DNA from: Sphingomonadales bacterium
GTDB taxonomy: Bacteria > Pseudomonadota > Alphaproteobacteria > Sphingomonadales > Sphingomonadaceae
Direction of reading: 5' to 3'
DNA length: 23,201 nucleotides
Assembly: GCA_018067055.1 (NCBI GenBank)
Contig: JAGPVK010000152.1
Location: forward strand, 1 to 23,201
Positions 21,285-23,201 of this stretch are shown here, in pieces. Both the position numbers and the translations under genes were made by a program. Position 1 is the stretch's first letter, and each line of letters begins with the position of its first letter. Under the pieces are notes generated by a model. It made no database searches. It saw only the letters and a program-made list of their open reading frames with translations, and had not been told where the DNA came from.

Positions 21285-23201
21285 ATGGGTCGTGAAGTTC
21301 TTAACCGTAAAGGCCGCCGCACACGCTTGCTCCGTGCAGCAATTCTGGCTTCTGTCGCCTTGCCGGGAACGGCTATTGCCGGCGACGTCGTCGGGACAAT
21401 AAGCAGTGCATCGCTGGATCGGCCAGCGCGCGGCGTTACAGTAATGATCGAAGAGACAGGTCAGTCGGTCGGCACCGATCAAAACGGACGCTATACGATA
21501 CTCGGCCTAGATGCGGGCACCTACACTCTGCTCGTGCTGCAGCCGGGTTATAAAGACAAGAGAATGACGGTGACAGTGCCGCAGCAAGGTTCGGTAACTG
21601 CCGATGCCAGTATCGAACTAGAAGGCGACACCACAGACGGTGCCATCGTCGTCACCGGCGCGCGCACGTCGCGCCTGCTGGCGATTGAACGCAAGCGGGC
21701 CTTGCCTGTCATCTCGGACATTGTATCGTCCGATGGTATCGGCAAGCTGCCCGACTATAACACCGCCGAAGCATTGCAGCGGCTACCGGGAATCTCGGTC
21801 GAAATCGATCAGGGCGAACCGCGCTATGTCGTCATTCGTGGCGTTGATCCCAACCTGAATCAGGTGACCATCGACGGTAATATCGTCGGCATCCCTGAGG
21901 CAGAAGGACGGCGCGTCGCGCTTGACACTATCCCCTCGGACCTCGTCGCTGCCATCGAGGTTGTTAAAACCGTTACGCCTGATTACGACGCCAATGCCAT
22001 CGGCGGTTCGATCAATATCGTCACGCCGACAGCGTTCGATCAGAACAAGCCTTTCACTTATCTTTCCGGCCGCGGCATTTATAATGGAGCGTCTGACAAG
22101 TTCGGATTCGCTGCCAGCGCGATGCACGGGCAAGTGGTTGGCCCCAACGAGGATTTCGGAATTGTCGCTGGTGTAAGCTATTCAAAACGGTTCATCGATA
22201 GCCAACTGGTCGATCCGTTGGGCTGGACCGAAGTTTCGGACGGTTTCTTTGCCCCCACCGCTATGCGATATTTTGATTATTCGATCGTCCGGGAACGGAT
22301 TGGCGCAATCCTGAACCTCGACTGGCGGCCAAGCGATGCTGTCCATCTTTATATTCGCAATATCTACAATGAATTCACCGACGTCGAAGGACGCGACCAG
22401 TTCGATTATGACATGGAGCGCGGCGACATCACATTTCCGGCTCCGAACCAGGTCACCTATTCATCGGGCCGGGCATCCCGTGAATTTCGCCAGAACGAGC
22501 AGACCCAAAAGCTGTATAATATCTCGCCAGGTGCGGAATTCAGCTTCGGCAATGTCGATCTTGCGCTGAACTATACCTATGCCCATGCGCAGGAGCATAC
22601 ACCGGTGCGTGACGATATCGAATATCGCTCGGGCAGCGTGGCAGTGTCGACAATCCTGGTCGAAGGGGAACTACCTACGTTCGTTGATATCGATGACCGC
22701 CTGTTCGATCCGGCATCATTTCCGCTGCGTCGTATTCGCCTTCGCCGCGAGACAATTGACGAAGATCTTCACGCCATCAAGGCCGACATAAAAGTTAACA
22801 TTGCGGACGTGAGCGACAGTTTCGTCAAATTTGGTGTAAAATACACCGACCGGACCAAGGACCGTGACAATTATCAGGAACTTTGGAAACCAGCCGCCGC
22901 TGTTACATTTGCCGACACCGGTACCGCCCTGCCCGAAATCGCCAATTTTTACGATGGCGATTACCGGTTTGGACCGGCGATGGATTATGCAGCGACTCTG
23001 GACTATTTTTTCCAGCAGTACCCCGGCTCGCTGGTGCTGGACGAAGAGGCAACCGGCTTTAATGATCGCGCGTCAGATTATCACATCAACGAAAAAATCT
23101 ATGCCGGCTATGTGATGGCCAGCATGGAGTTGGGCGATCTGACCGCCATTGGCGGCGCGCGGATCGAGCGGACCGAGGGCACCTATGATGCATTTGCTAT
23201 C
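21285..23201 (+). CDS. TonB-dependent receptor, N-terminal 639 codons (3' end outside window)
   Basis: An outer-membrane, energy-coupled importer that runs off the right edge. The signal peptide is residues 1-32 (LLRAAILASVALPGTAIA). Residues ~33-113 form a carboxypeptidase-regulatory-like beta domain (RPARGVTVMIEETGQSVGTD, NGRYTILGLDAGTYTLLV). A TonB-box-like DGAIVVTG follows, then the plug (~125-235: LPDYNTAEALQRLPGISVE, YVVIRGVDPNLNQVTIDG, TPDYDANAIGGSINIVTPT) and the first part of the barrel. The plug wording matches the Xanthomonas/Caulobacter/sphingomonad receptor group (TIGR01782-like). GGGGA lies 6 bases before the ATG. A 10-bp palindrome, CCGCTAGCGG (21236-21245), lies in the gap upstream. 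Divergence from phoD suggests import of phosphorylated or phosphodiester-derived organic compounds; this is inference. Confidence 0.94.
   Translation, partial: MGREVLNRKGRRTRLLRAAILASVALPGTAIAGDVVGTISSASLDRPARGVTVMIEETGQSVGTDQNGRYTILGLDAGTYTLLVLQPGYKDKRMTVTVPQQGSVTADASIELEGDTTDGAIVVTGARTSRLLAIERKRALPVISDIVSSDGIGKLPDYNTAEALQRLPGISVEIDQGEPRYVVIRGVDPNLNQVTIDGNIVGIPEAEGRRVALDTIPSDLVAAIEVVKTVTPDYDANAIGGSINIVTPTAFDQNKPFTYLSGRGIYNGASDKFGFAASAMHGQVVGPNEDFGIVAGVSYSKRFIDSQLVDPLGWTEVSDGFFAPTAMRYFDYSIVRERIGAILNLDWRPSDAVHLYIRNIYNEFTDVEGRDQFDYDMERGDITFPAPNQVTYSSGRASREFRQNEQTQKLYNISPGAEFSFGNVDLALNYTYAHAQEHTPVRDDIEYRSGSVAVSTILVEGELPTFVDIDDRLFDPASFPLRRIRLRRETIDEDLHAIKADIKVNIADVSDSFVKFGVKYTDRTKDRDNYQELWKPAAAVTFADTGTALPEIANFYDGDYRFGPAMDYAATLDYFFQQYPGSLVLDEEATGFNDRASDYHINEKIYAGYVMASMELGDLTAIGGARIERTEGTYDAFAI

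Noticed and set aside
1-23201. CRISPR array, toxin-antitoxin pair, defence system or rRNA genes
   Set aside because: No regularly spaced repeats, no small paired genes of that type and no rRNA-like sequence were seen on either strand.

Overview
The window looks like a chromosomal segment from an alphaproteobacterium, most likely a sphingomonad (Sphingomonadales; a Sphingopyxis- or Parasphingorhabdus-like organism is a guess). The reasons are a moderately high GC content, the codon style, a Caulobacter/Xanthomonas/sphingomonad-type TonB-dependent receptor, a divergent TetR/RND efflux locus, and paralogous short-chain dehydrogenases. Almost every base is coding, and only one stretch longer than 300 bases (about 18824-19422) lacks an intact protein gene.

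Layout, left to right. (1) The 3' part of proB runs off the left edge and meets a MarR regulator tail to tail. (2) A compact nitric-oxide-type locus spans 1360-3075: an NsrR-like Rrf2 repressor is divergent from a coupled trio of group III truncated haemoglobin, an unrecognised three-helix membrane protein and a DUF1971/YeaR-like protein. A near-consensus NsrR box lies just before the globin. (3) A complete tripartite RND efflux operon (outer-membrane lipoprotein, adaptor, HAE1-type pump) is read leftward over 9224-3124. A TetR/AcrR repressor is divergent from it, with palindromes between them. (4) ccmB and ccmA (haem export for cytochrome c maturation) lie back to back with a pterin-4a-carbinolamine dehydratase, followed by a classical SDR. 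(5) An operon with overlapping genes, 12590-16218, encodes an ABC ATPase, a fused permease/substrate-binding protein of the osmoprotectant/ergothioneine type, a small exported protein with a Cys/His arrangement like permuted NlpC/P60 enzymes, and an SDR that has lost its catalytic Tyr and Lys. (6) Housekeeping genes follow: an AlkA-type DNA glycosylase, a 2Fe-2S ferredoxin with a strong terminator, a lipoprotein, the 23S rRNA methyltransferase RlmB and tRNA-Tyr.

The tRNA-Tyr gene marks a boundary. Directly after its CCA come nested inverted and direct repeats, then the N-terminal remnant of a tyrosine-recombinase integrase. That remnant is cut by a 183-bp relic of an IS6-family element, with one terminus and 39 transposase codons, which ends 7 bases before the phoD stop codon. 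Beyond this scar lie divergent phoD (alkaline phosphatase/phosphodiesterase D) and a TonB-dependent receptor that runs off the right edge. This pair may be island cargo or chromosome brought next to the tRNA by deletion.

The strongest candidates for under-described biology are the NsrR/globin/membrane protein/YeaR operon, the ABC transporter operon with its exported Cys/His protein and degenerate SDR, and the tRNA-Tyr integration scar. All calls come from reading the sequence; no database search was run.
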